A stretch of DNA of 35,266 bases, from the IMG/VR virus record IMGVR_UViG_3300032105_000035, positions 1 through 35,266 of that record. One strand, 5' to 3'. Within the stretch, counting starts at the first letter, position 1; the number at the start of each line of letters is the position of its first letter. The position numbers and the translations under genes are program-made. This stretch comes from a virus. The notes under the pieces are model-generated. The model had not been told where the DNA came from and made no database searches. It saw nothing but the letters and a program-made list of their open reading frames with translations. This document shows, one piece after another, positions 23,465-31,798 of this stretch.

Positions 23465-23492
23465 ATCACCCTCCTAGTGATATGTACAAAAT
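23454..23492 (-). promoter_or_regulatory. 16-bp perfect hairpin presenting a Shine-Dalgarno in its loop
   Basis: Arms ATTTTGTACATATCAC (23454-23469) and GTGATATGTACAAAAT (23477-23492) are perfect reverse complements, and the 7-nt loop on the minus strand is TAGGAGG. The start codon of the 41-aa gene is inside the 3' arm. The structure would strongly control translation or bind a protein. As DNA it is also a near-perfect palindrome. Confidence 0.85.
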
Positions 23493-23569
23493 GACAACGA
23501 TGCCGACGTTAATTCCATTGACTTTTTCTCCGTACCTACACCACTATACGATAAAAACTTACGCTTAAA

Positions 23570-24457
23570 TTACGATGGTGGATAAAATCTTGCTCTCATT
23601 TTTCCTTCTCCTAATCGAACACGTTCATACTTATCATGTTCACAAAGCGAATGTTCGATTTCTCGCATTTCAAGAACAGGAAAATCATCTGGAAGAAACT
23701 TACCACTCAATGAAAGAAGCTTTCGCATTTCATCGATGGCTTGGTCACGTGGTAATGGTTCTCTATCGCGGCGATACCTTCCCTTAATACGACGACCAGC
23801 AACTCTATGAAGGCCACGGATAGCCCCAGGACCTGGATTCGCCCAAGTCATGATGTCCGTTGCGCCTCGGAGATACCGCGTGTGTCTTAAATCCGTCACA
23901 ACCTCATAGGCTATAAACGGACCAAACCCTGGCCGACCACGAAACTGGTTCCACGCTTCTTGTAAGGTCACAACTTGCGTCACCGACGAAAGACCACCTT
24001 GGACAAACGGCGGAGGATCATGGTACAACACATCAAGTATCTTAAAAGCGGTCTGACCAGATTTTGGACCACCAAGAGTTCCAGTCAACATGTATGCTCC
24101 AGTATATGCCTTCTCTCCCCGTTCTCGTCGGTCTTCGATCAACTTCATCAGCCGAGCAGGATCCCACTTCTCTGGAAATCCAAACTCAGCCAACGTGTCG
24201 ATGAAGTTTATCTGTCTGGCAAGAGCCATAGCAAACCAAAGCATTGGATGGTCTGCATAAGGCTCCCGCCAGTTTTCTCGGATCCAGATAGTGGTCCTGT
24301 CCAGTTCACGAAAAACATTGCAGAACCTATACGTTTGGAGTATCTTGTCTTTTGTCCAAGGAAACGGTCTCTTAGTGATGCTCCGACGTAAATAAATAGC
24401 GTGCCGTTCTTTCATCCACCAGAAGAACCGCCTCAGCTGGCTCTTTTTAAACGTCAT
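23570..24457 (-). CDS. 5-hmdU-DNA-kinase-type helical-domain protein (aGPT-Pplase2 family)
   Basis: 295 residues from ATG 24457, with GAGGT just upstream. The protein follows the known pattern of the family closely: RFFWWMKERHAIYLRRS, RPFPWTKDKILQTYRFCNVF, RELDRTTIWIRENWREPYAD, HPMLWFAMALARQINF, GEKAYTGAYML and the C-terminal SLCEHDKYERVRLGEG. In phages with hypermodified thymidine, this helical domain occurs in the 5-hydroxymethyl-deoxyuridine DNA kinase, usually next to a P-loop kinase domain. Here there is no P-loop, so the domain stands alone and the kinase part, if any, would be elsewhere. It supports modified thymine in this phage. Confidence 0.8.
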   Translation of the reverse strand: MTFKKSQLRRFFWWMKERHAIYLRRSITKRPFPWTKDKILQTYRFCNVFRELDRTTIWIRENWREPYADHPMLWFAMALARQINFIDTLAEFGFPEKWDPARLMKLIEDRRERGEKAYTGAYMLTGTLGGPKSGQTAFKILDVLYHDPPPFVQGGLSSVTQVVTLQEAWNQFRGRPGFGPFIAYEVVTDLRHTRYLRGATDIMTWANPGPGAIRGLHRVAGRRIKGRYRRDREPLPRDQAIDEMRKLLSLSGKFLPDDFPVLEMREIEHSLCEHDKYERVRLGEGKMRARFYPPS

Positions 24458-24469
24458 CAAGACCTCAGA

Positions 24470-25138
24470 TCAGGACTTTTTCTTCTTCAGCTCCTCAACG
24501 GAAACATTTCCACGTTTTACGTCCGTCCGGATGTTTCCGCGTCCACCACCAGCCTTGATGTACGCAGACACTTTCATGCCCTCTTTATAGAGAGCGAACT
24601 TCTTGAATGCAGCTGTCCCTGGTCGGCGTGGGTTCTCCTTCACTTTCAAGTGAATGATCGCATCATTGGAGAATTGAGCAGGACGACCAGGCTTGCCAAC
24701 ACTTGTCTTCTTCTCAGCTGACTTTTTGGCCTTGCTGCTCGTCGCCTTCTTCTTGGACTTCTTGGTTGCCACTTTCGTCTCCTTTTCTTCCTCTTCAGGT
24801 TCATCACCTTCTTCATCGTCTTCTTCTTCAGAAGGTTGCTCATCGTCTTCTTCTTCTTCACCCTCTTCCTCTTCCTCTTCCTCATCCTCTTCGGGATCAG
24901 GTTCAAGATCAGACTCGTTAACGTTTTCAAACTCCACAACTTCCTCCTCTTCCTTTACAGCAGCGATGGCTTTGTTCAGCCAATCCGTAACGGGCTCTGG
25001 TAAGTTTTCCCAATCCGAATCAGAGAGTTTGTTCCCCTCAATAGCCAAACGCTCCAGAAAGTGTGTTCTGGACTCTTTCCTTCCCTGCTTAATACCTGTT
25101 GCTTCACAGAGGATGTCTTCTATCTTTTTACTATTCAT
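24470..25138 (-). CDS. acidic-linker protein with a domain shared with the sigma-like protein
   Basis: 222 residues. The N-terminal part (EDILCEATGIKQGRKESRTH, then WENLPEPVTDWLNKAI) is a conserved-looking helical domain. The middle is a run of E/D followed by a lysine-rich stretch. The C-terminal 60 residues (NDAIIHLKVKENPRRPG, KKFALYKEGMKVSAYIKAG, IRTDVKRGNVSVE) match the C-terminal part of the neighbouring 282-aa protein. Probably a DNA-binding or assembly module. Function unknown. The ribosome binding site AGGAGG lies upstream. Confidence 0.7.
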   Translation of the reverse strand: MNSKKIEDILCEATGIKQGRKESRTHFLERLAIEGNKLSDSDWENLPEPVTDWLNKAIAAVKEEEEVVEFENVNESDLEPDPEEDEEEEEEEGEEEEDDEQPSEEEDDEEGDEPEEEEKETKVATKKSKKKATSSKAKKSAEKKTSVGKPGRPAQFSNDAIIHLKVKENPRRPGTAAFKKFALYKEGMKVSAYIKAGGGRGNIRTDVKRGNVSVEELKKKKS

Positions 25139-25188
25139 AGTCGAATCCTTCCTCCTACCAGTCCTATGTCATTATTAATCGTATATAC

Positions 25189-25217
25189 ATTATACACAAA
25201 CGTACGACAACGTTATC
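25189..25217 (-). promoter_or_regulatory. possible promoter before the acidic-linker gene
   Basis: A perfect TATAAT (plus 25189-25194) lies about 50 nt before the gene starting at 25138. Its expected -35 region 17 nt upstream is GATAAC, a poor match to TTGACA. The gap of 77 nt has no gene. Weak candidate. Confidence 0.3.
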
Positions 25218-26064
25218 AGGAACCAACAACTATTCGTAACCGCTGCTTCGTAAATCGCAACAAATCCAAAGCTGTCAATCCTGGTCTCTGTTTTGGGATC
25301 TTAAGAGAAATATTCCCCCGCTTCATATCGGCATGGATGTTTCCGCGAACGGTGCACATACCGCTTTTCTTGCCAGCAGCGATATACTCCACAACCGTCA
25401 TTCCGTCTTCGTACAGCGAATAGCGAACATATGCCTTGGTTCCCTGACGGCGTTGATTACCTTCCTTTAGCATTTGGATTATGGCATCATTTGGGATCCC
25501 ATTGTGTCTTTTCACCTCCAAATCTTTTGGATCTCCCTGGAAAATAATCCGTGCTATGCGATTCTTTCCAAGATACTGTTGCTTGACCGATACCCCTCTT
25601 TTCTTGGCATCGGCTTGAAGGGTCTGTGAAATTAATCCTGACTCCATTGCAGCAATAAACATCTGCATTGGTTTTGGACACTGTCGAATATACGTCCTCA
25701 TCTCACCTTCGTTCGGTAAGGATCCTGGCATCATGTCAAAACAATTTACCTCTTTGCCATCCCGCTCACTGATATTAGAGATCAATAATTCTCGATCCTT
25801 AGACGCTTTCTTAGTGAGATCTGTAAAATGATTTATAAACGCTCTCTTATAGAGCGCCATGAAATGCGCCCCATTTTTGGCACAACCACCCCCATATTTC
25901 TTAGCACAAACAAGAAATATGAGATATGCCTCCTGGAACATATCATCAAAATCCCCCTGACAATGTAATCGCCAGAGGTTCTTTCTTATAAATTTGACAG
26001 ACCAGCCCGATATGGACCTATTAAATTTGGGGACGAATACAAGACGCTCCCGCTTATTTTTCAT
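25216..26064 (-). CDS. sigma-factor-like protein (region 2 type) with an extra C-terminal domain
   Basis: 282 residues. WSVKFIRKNLWRLHCQGDFD, then DMFQEAYLIFLVCAKKYGG and HFMALYKRAFINHFTDLTKK, is the pattern of sigma-70 region 2 (core binding and -10 recognition) as found in phage sigma factors. The middle section (about 95-185) has GLISQTLQADAKKRGVSVK and could be a helix-turn-helix region 4 equivalent. The part after about 200 (NDAIIQMLKEGNQRRQG, VRYSLYEDGMTVVEYIAAG, NIHADMKRGNISLK) is shared with the next gene. It may direct transcription of phage genes. The start codon is weakly supported. Confidence 0.7.
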   Translation of the reverse strand: MKNKRERLVFVPKFNRSISGWSVKFIRKNLWRLHCQGDFDDMFQEAYLIFLVCAKKYGGGCAKNGAHFMALYKRAFINHFTDLTKKASKDRELLISNISERDGKEVNCFDMMPGSLPNEGEMRTYIRQCPKPMQMFIAAMESGLISQTLQADAKKRGVSVKQQYLGKNRIARIIFQGDPKDLEVKRHNGIPNDAIIQMLKEGNQRRQGTKAYVRYSLYEDGMTVVEYIAAGKKSGMCTVRGNIHADMKRGNISLKIPKQRPGLTALDLLRFTKQRLRIVVGS

Positions 26065-26220
26065 TTTGACGCCACCCTGTCACCTCAAAAGAGGAAGGCA
26101 GTCGACTGACCCGGACCCTGGTCGACCAACAGGTTTAAGAGGAGATGATACGCCGAGCCTCGTAACCCTATGACCTTACAATAACCCCATAAGACTAAAT
26201 AATAAAGGGGCTTCTCAATA
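26065..26220 (-). other. 156-nt intergenic region with a weak terminator and palindromes
   Basis: No convincing gene. On the minus strand, just after the primase stop, AAGCCCC and GGGGTT can pair around an A/T loop and are followed by ATTGT, a weak terminator. Two 8-nt palindromes (GGTCGACC, AGTCGACT) lie 12 nt apart near 26100-26130. Possible regulatory site before the sigma-like gene. Confidence 0.4.
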
Positions 26221-27240
26221 TCAATCAAATAACGAAAGCACACTGTTTTTGTTTTGAAAAGTAATTTCACCAGGATCTTCAATACCACTTGGTAGCATGA
26301 TTATCTCAGTTTCAAGAGGAGCTAAAGAAGTCTGGAGTATCATAGCGGTTTCCATAGCCCCACGATCCAGGACAATACACACCCGTTTGAAAAAATCTGA
26401 AAGTTCGTGTATAATCCAAATCTGTTCTTCACTGAACGCAGTGCCAAAAATACAAGTCGCACGGATACCATGCTCAGATAAGAAATAGTCCATATGAATC
26501 GCGTCAAATGGTCCCTCAGTGATGGCTAGAATATCACCTCTTTCCTCAATCAATTCCAACTGACGATATAGACAGTTCTTGATACTCATCGGTGCCCTGG
26601 GATTTGCGGTTTTCTCGTGGCTCACTGACATGTAACGTATCTTTTCCAAATCAGAAATGGTTCGTCCGGTCCAATTGACCAACTGATCCCCCATGAACAC
26701 CGGGATGATTATGCGGTTCTTCCACACACCAGAAAGCACATACCGAAGACCATACTGTTTTCCCAACAATTCAATATCCTTTGGTTTGAAACCACGTCCA
26801 TCACATAGATACCAGATAAACCGCCGAGCCAACCGTTCATGACGAAGCCGACGGAACCCATTTAGAAATCGTAATTCAACACGATCCTTAGAGATAGATT
26901 TTTCCCCATCATCGATATCATCTCCTGGTTCCAATAAGGTTTCTATCTCCTCTAGAAAATCATCAGGAATAAATGCTTGTTCCGAACGAAAGTAATGGTC
27001 AGCCTCCATGTAAGAACAGTTGAGCAACGCCATGATCAACCGATGAGGTCGCCGCCCTCGGTGATCCTTTATCCTCCAACAACCCCAGACTCCAGAAGCG
27101 ATATGAATACCAAGGTGCTGAGATGGATCTGCTGGACCGCACATTGGGCATTTTATATTCACATTTCCCGACGAAACATTCGGACCAGATGTCACGTACG
27201 GAATCTTCTGTTCTATCAAGAACTCAACAAAGTTAAACAT
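26221..27240 (-). CDS. DnaG-type DNA primase
   Basis: 339 residues from ATG 27240. The N-terminal zinc-binding part reads NIKCPMCGPADPSQHLGIH and GVWGCWRIKDH, giving a C-x2-C ... H ... C set. The TOPRIM domain follows: AITEGPFDAIHMDYF (glutamate of motif 1), then VCIVLDRGAMETAM (aspartate of motif 2) and EDPGEI near the C-terminus. The role is synthesis of RNA primers on the lagging strand, with the DnaB-like helicase encoded two genes upstream. It is much shorter than bacterial DnaG and has no C-terminal helicase-binding domain that I can see. Confidence 0.85.
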   Translation of the reverse strand: MFNFVEFLIEQKIPYVTSGPNVSSGNVNIKCPMCGPADPSQHLGIHIASGVWGCWRIKDHRGRRPHRLIMALLNCSYMEADHYFRSEQAFIPDDFLEEIETLLEPGDDIDDGEKSISKDRVELRFLNGFRRLRHERLARRFIWYLCDGRGFKPKDIELLGKQYGLRYVLSGVWKNRIIIPVFMGDQLVNWTGRTISDLEKIRYMSVSHEKTANPRAPMSIKNCLYRQLELIEERGDILAITEGPFDAIHMDYFLSEHGIRATCIFGTAFSEEQIWIIHELSDFFKRVCIVLDRGAMETAMILQTSLAPLETEIIMLPSGIEDPGEITFQNKNSVLSLFD

Positions 27241-27276
27241 CACAACATCCCCGATAAATTTTTAGCTTTTGTTTGA

Positions 27277-28833
27277 CTACACCCACTTCTCCCTCCCATT
27301 GACCAACTCTTTAAACAGATTCTTATCCTGTTCCAAGCTCCAAAGCATCTTCTCTTCAATCGTTCTTCTCATAAACAGGTCGAAGTACACAACCGGGAAC
27401 TCCTGCCCATCACGCCAGGTCCGCCCCTCCGTCTGTACCCTGATCAATGGATCTACTGGTGTCTCATAGTACACAGAGTAACATGCTACCTGAAGATTCA
27501 ACCCAAAAGAACCGGAACTGTTATTGACTACAAAGAACCGACAGTCAGGATCAAACATAAATCTATCCAGAACCTTGTCCTTGTCCTTTGTCCCAGACCA
27601 TAACCTCTCATGATCTATCCCTTCATCCTTCAATGCCTCCCCGATAAACCGACCTGATAGAATGAACTCATGGAAAATCAACATCTTCTTTCCCTCAGGA
27701 ACCTCAGAGACCTTCTGCATCAATGCGTCCAGCTTTGGGTTCCCACGAAACACGATCTCGATCTTCTTGTCATCATCTTTGACACCAAGGAACCCAGAAC
27801 AAATCTGACGAAGTTTGATAAACGAATTCTTCTGTATCTCAAAGTTCCGACGCGCCTTTATAACTCCCTGAACAACCTCATCATAATAAGTCCTTGCCTC
27901 ATCTGGGAGATCAAGTTCCACCGGAACCCAATTTTGCTCTGGCATATCATAACAGTCGGTTATTTCATAACGAATGGACCGGCTCTTCACGAACCGTCGA
28001 AGGATCTTAGTCTTCTTCTTATCAAAAGTATAATCACGACCACCCCAATAGTTCTTCTTCATCGTATAGAATGCTGCTCTATATAATCCCAACGTCTCCC
28101 CTAAAGTCGCGCCATTATCCAACAAGAAGAACTGGCTCCAGAACGCGATCGGGTCCTTGCCAAATGGGGTTCCGGTCATCTCATACCGTAACGGTATAGT
28201 CTTCACAAGTTGCCTACAGACCCGAGAGGTGAGCGACATCTTATTCTGAACCGCCGTGCTTTCATCCAGCACAATGAAGTCAAACATATCAGCAAGAATC
28301 TTGATCCGTTTATTGTTCAGGACCGTCTTCCACTTCTTCTTATCCCTGTTCCTTCCTTTGTTCCTGACACGCTTAGTACAGAACGCAACCAACCCCTGAT
28401 AGTTCAACACAAACAAATCCCCATGCTTCTGCAAAAGCTCCAGTCGTCTCTTACTCCCACCCTTCAATCGAATACATTTCAATTCCGGTGTATGTTTTCT
28501 ACACTCGAGATAAAATCCACGGATATTGACTACGTTTGGAACAAGGACCAACCCACACGAACATTCCCCAGCCAACTTGCGGTACAAAAAGACGTCCAGA
28601 ATGATTTTCGTCTTCCCAGTCCCAAGATCCAAGAGAAAAATTAAACACTCCTTATCGATACCGATGAGGAAACAGACCTTCTGATGAAGACGAGGATCCG
28701 TATGGAACCGAACAGCTGGGGACAGATCATCAATGACCTTATCCAGCTCTTCCTCTGAAATATCCTTCATCCATTCAAAGGTTTTGACCTTCCGGTTCAG
28801 AAAGTCTTCAACTGGTTGCTGACGAATCACCAT
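27277..28833 (-). CDS. SNF2/superfamily 2 helicase
   Basis: 518 residues from ATG 28833, which overlaps the TGA of the DnaB-like gene. Motif I FLLDLGTGKTKI at about 65-76, Ia LVLVPNVVN, II FIVLDESTAVQN, III EMTGTPFGKDP, V NSSGSFGLNLQ and VI RVQTEGRTWRDGQ are all visible. The Q-x-x-G-R-x-x-R-x-G-Q pattern is typical of SNF2-like ATPases. In phages such proteins (for example T4 UvsW, of the same superfamily) remodel recombination intermediates and switch origins. The position between primase and helicase genes fits replication. Confidence 0.88.
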   Translation of the reverse strand: MVIRQQPVEDFLNRKVKTFEWMKDISEEELDKVIDDLSPAVRFHTDPRLHQKVCFLIGIDKECLIFLLDLGTGKTKIILDVFLYRKLAGECSCGLVLVPNVVNIRGFYLECRKHTPELKCIRLKGGSKRRLELLQKHGDLFVLNYQGLVAFCTKRVRNKGRNRDKKKWKTVLNNKRIKILADMFDFIVLDESTAVQNKMSLTSRVCRQLVKTIPLRYEMTGTPFGKDPIAFWSQFFLLDNGATLGETLGLYRAAFYTMKKNYWGGRDYTFDKKKTKILRRFVKSRSIRYEITDCYDMPEQNWVPVELDLPDEARTYYDEVVQGVIKARRNFEIQKNSFIKLRQICSGFLGVKDDDKKIEIVFRGNPKLDALMQKVSEVPEGKKMLIFHEFILSGRFIGEALKDEGIDHERLWSGTKDKDKVLDRFMFDPDCRFFVVNNSSGSFGLNLQVACYSVYYETPVDPLIRVQTEGRTWRDGQEFPVVYFDLFMRRTIEEKMLWSLEQDKNLFKELVNGREKWV

Positions 28834-30269
28834 TTCCGAGCCAATCGCTCCAATGACGAGGAATAGAATGTGTCCCAATAGATGGAACGCATTTCGGCTG
28901 ACTGAATGATAAATTGTCCTCGGTTGTAATTCTGCGTAATCAGGACAGAAATATTAGCTCCTTCATCACGACTCTTCGAAACGTGTAAACGCGCCAGCCC
29001 TAACCGTTCCTCTTCCTTTGTCTGACTATACGTGATGACCGTGTCCGCCGTGGCAATCTTCGAGAAATCTTCAGCGACATCTATCTCCGTAATGAACGTC
29101 TTCTCAACACCACGACGACTGGACTGAGTCGGAGTAACCACAGCAAAATTACGTTCCACCGCAATTCCTCTAAGATCTTTTCCGATTTCTCCGAGTTCCA
29201 CCCTTAGATAGTGAGGGTTTAATTTCATAAGATCAATATAGTCCAGGATAAACAAGTCCGGGACAAAGTTACACGTACTCTCCAAGAGATCCAGATATGA
29301 CCGCAACATTGGTATCGTCAACTGGCCCATCGGAAACTGCTTGACAACCAGATTCTCCATCTTCGTTCCCCATTTGCCAATCTTTTTTATCAACTTCTTC
29401 CGCATCCCTCGCTGATCAAGTGATCCTCTTGCCCTGACATTCCGCTTCTTCTTTATTGCAATGAGACGATCATCTTCAAACTTCAAGACCGCTTCTGGAG
29501 TCGCTCCTTCTCGCTTGCTCAAATTAAAGAAAGACTGAAAATATCTTTGAAGCATCCTCTCTTCTGAGATCTCCAACGAAACATGACACACCTTTGCACG
29601 CTGAATGATTGCCTCCTTCCCAAGATGGATGCACCACCAAGTCTTCCCACGTCCTGGCAATCCTATGAAATACTGTATCGTCCCAGGACTAGGACCAAGA
29701 AACCGATTGTCCAGTTCAGGTATCCCAGTCCGGAGCGTTTTTTCCTTCCACTCCTTCTTCAAGAAACGGAGGCTTCGCTTCGTATCAGCAAGAAACACCC
29801 CAGGATCAAAAACGGTTGGTTTGAGTGAAGCTCCCTTGGATAATACCTCGACCGCTTGTTCCGATGCATCAGACGCACCGGATTGAAGTATCCGCGCTGC
29901 CTCATAGACCGATCGCTTCAGTTCCTGCTGTGCAACAAACTCATGGACTTCAGAGATGACATAATCAGCATCTATCGACTTCCTGCTTGCATGGATCTGA
30001 TTGAGTATCTTCTTATAGACCCTAGCCTTCCGCGAATCCTTTCCGGTCAAGATCGGTTCAAGCAGATCAGATATATGCTTCTTTGGGGTCCGGTGGTACT
30101 TGTCTATGAAGTCGATAGCGCTCGCAGCTATCTCACGATAAACACCTTCAAAAAGATCAGCAGCGACCAATCCCCGTAGGACCTCTGCTTGCTTCTTCTT
30201 TCCAAAACACAACAGGACAACGATGTTATGCTGAACGAATGTTGAAAATCGTTCTTGACCAATATTCAT
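28827..30269 (-). CDS. DnaB-like replicative helicase (gp41 type)
   Basis: 480 residues. The N-terminal helical domain (about 1-140) is followed by the RecA-like motor. Walker A IGLPGRGKTWWCIHLG starts near 198, the SLEISEERMLQRYFQ segment near 231, Walker B DLFILDYIDLMKLN near 340, PTQSSRRGVEK near 380 and SKSRDEGANISV near 437. It should form a hexamer that unwinds the fork and works with the primase. Spacing to the lipoprotein gene is 3 nt. It encodes the standard partner of the clamp/polymerase genes further downstream. Confidence 0.9.
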   Translation of the reverse strand: MNIGQERFSTFVQHNIVVLLCFGKKKQAEVLRGLVAADLFEGVYREIAASAIDFIDKYHRTPKKHISDLLEPILTGKDSRKARVYKKILNQIHASRKSIDADYVISEVHEFVAQQELKRSVYEAARILQSGASDASEQAVEVLSKGASLKPTVFDPGVFLADTKRSLRFLKKEWKEKTLRTGIPELDNRFLGPSPGTIQYFIGLPGRGKTWWCIHLGKEAIIQRAKVCHVSLEISEERMLQRYFQSFFNLSKREGATPEAVLKFEDDRLIAIKKKRNVRARGSLDQRGMRKKLIKKIGKWGTKMENLVVKQFPMGQLTIPMLRSYLDLLESTCNFVPDLFILDYIDLMKLNPHYLRVELGEIGKDLRGIAVERNFAVVTPTQSSRRGVEKTFITEIDVAEDFSKIATADTVITYSQTKEEERLGLARLHVSKSRDEGANISVLITQNYNRGQFIIQSAEMRSIYWDTFYSSSLERLARKW

Positions 30270-30272
30270 CTT

Positions 30273-30752
30273 TCATTCCAAACCAAGAACCTTATATCCT
30301 CTTCCCTCCAAACATCGGACCAAGACAGCATCTCTTTTCGTCATTGTTGAGGTGTAACCATAAGCCAGTCCTGGTATCCCAGCGCCAGCGGCACCAATCA
30401 TTGCCCCTCTTTTAGGAATACCAAGAACGGCCCCAGTCGCAGCACCAGTTGCGGCACCAACAATTGCGGCACCTAGAGCTGATTCTAAAGTTCGGTCTTT
30501 TATCCGGGATGAAAGGACTATGCAATCACGTAAATCACTTCTGTATTTTGTCTTGTCAAAGTCCATACTCTTTTCGTCAATTATTGGTAACGATGAGAAC
30601 CTCATTTTGGAATCACCGATGACTTCTCCAGTGTCTGAGAAAGCAGTGACTAGCTTTCCATCGACAACTTTGAAATAATACGGTGAATGTTTTCTCGCTT
30701 GATCAGCGCACGCTGCTACGAACAGGCATAATAGTATTGTCATGTATTTCAT
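30273..30752 (-). CDS. glycine-zipper lipoprotein
   Basis: 159 residues. The N-terminus MKYMTILLCLFVAACADQ is a lipoprotein signal with the lipobox VAAC, so the mature protein starts at cysteine 15 and is lipidated. Residues about 92-130 form a glycine zipper (GAAIVGAATGAATGAVLG, then GAMIGAAGAGIPGLAYG), as in bacterial outer-membrane lipoproteins. Lipobox plus zipper implies a Gram-negative host envelope. Possible roles are exclusion of other phages or envelope disturbance, both speculative. Start has GGAGGTGA 6 nt upstream and overlaps the upstream stop as ATGA. Confidence 0.8.
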   Translation of the reverse strand: MKYMTILLCLFVAACADQARKHSPYYFKVVDGKLVTAFSDTGEVIGDSKMRFSSLPIIDEKSMDFDKTKYRSDLRDCIVLSSRIKDRTLESALGAAIVGAATGAATGAVLGIPKRGAMIGAAGAGIPGLAYGYTSTMTKRDAVLVRCLEGRGYKVLGLE

Positions 30753-31411
30753 AACTCACCTCCATTATTTTTCATCTTCATCTTCAACTTCAACTCTATC
30801 CACCAAACAGCTGTTCCGGACCTATGCTCTGGCTTCCCCAAAATATCATTGACAGCTTTTATCACCCCATAACAAACCCCTCCTGAACCACCACCCTCAA
30901 TCGTGGCATATTGTTCAACCAACTCTGGATCACACTCATCAAGATGTTTTATATAATCGTGACCTGAAATTATCCCACCTGGCTTTGTCACATGTAATGC
31001 TGCCTTGATATCATGACAAACAGCATCGTACACATGATCAGCATCAATGAAAACCATATCCGCAAAAAATCTAGGGAAGTTAAACACTTCACTGATATCA
31101 CCAACCACAATAGTCACATGATCACGATAAGACATGGTTCTATCTACAAAAGCAGCCAACACCTCCCCAGGTGGAGCTTCGGTTGCCTCATCATTTGGGT
31201 TTCCTTTGAAGTGATCAAAACAATATAAATGGCCTTTCGCTTCCACTATCTGTGGTAGCATAGCCAAAGCCGATCCTCCTATATGAGAACCAAATTCAAA
31301 AATGATCTCTTTACCAGTTGACAATTCGCGAAGAATGTCATAATCTCCGGGGGTCATCAAGTTGGTTAGTCTGCTCATCTGATTCAACCATCCAATTTCT
31401 CTGTCGTACAA
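30749..31411 (-). CDS. class I SAM-dependent methyltransferase (Methyltransf_24 type)
   Basis: 220 residues from TTG 31411 with GAGGAAGA just upstream. ATG 31378 is a possible shorter start. EIIFEFGSHIGGSALAML (about 35-52) is the glycine-rich SAM loop, GHLYCFDHFKGNP the acidic strand, ADMVFIDADHVYDAV and KPGGIISGHDYIKH the later motifs. The HDY/DADH residues are those of the Methyltransf_24 group, which includes O-methyltransferases acting on sugars. The substrate is unknown. It is separated from the other methyltransferase by the replication genes. Confidence 0.8.
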   Translation of the reverse strand: MYDREIGWLNQMSRLTNLMTPGDYDILRELSTGKEIIFEFGSHIGGSALAMLPQIVEAKGHLYCFDHFKGNPNDEATEAPPGEVLAAFVDRTMSYRDHVTIVVGDISEVFNFPRFFADMVFIDADHVYDAVCHDIKAALHVTKPGGIISGHDYIKHLDECDPELVEQYATIEGGGSGGVCYGVIKAVNDILGKPEHRSGTAVWWIELKLKMKMKNNGGEL

Positions 31412-31430
31412 TCTTCCTCAGCAACAGCAA

Positions 31431-31784
31431 TTAGTGTATTCTCTCCTCTTCATTCTCAAGAAATTCCCAGTTCTCGTCAAACTTTAATGACAAAGCACTG
31501 TAAATGAACTCCTGAACGTGCCATACCAGTTCTTTATCTATTCCAGCAAGCTCTTCATTCGCTAGTTGTTTGGCATGCGACATTCCAATCGACATCACCA
31601 TCACAGATATATACCTGATCAAAACGATCATACCTTCTCCTGGATGTAGATCATGATCCTCCCACCAACCGTCAAGCATCCTACATAACTCTTCCCAACT
31701 CTCAGTCTTCAGTAAATCACTGTGTAGCAATTCATCTATCTGGTCGTCGTCCATTGGTAACGTCCACATTCTTGGGTGTTTCAT
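31431..31784 (-). CDS. hypothetical acidic helical protein
   Basis: 117 residues, acidic, helical, with no transmembrane segment or known motif. The start at 31784 has GGGAG about 10 nt upstream and lies 14 nt from the neighbouring gene. Function unknown. Confidence 0.7.
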   Translation of the reverse strand: MKHPRMWTLPMDDDQIDELLHSDLLKTESWEELCRMLDGWWEDHDLHPGEGMIVLIRYISVMVMSIGMSHAKQLANEELAGIDKELVWHVQEFIYSALSLKFDENWEFLENEEERIH

Positions 31785-31798
31785 ACTTCTCTTTCTCC

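Noticed and set aside
26085-26180. Possible tRNA in the intergenic region before the sigma-like gene.
   Set aside because: No T-arm consensus, anticodon arm or acceptor stem could be built on either strand.
26085-26288. A 67-codon hydrophobic frame after the primase.
   Set aside because: It overlaps the primase end and part of the weak terminator; no ribosome binding site.
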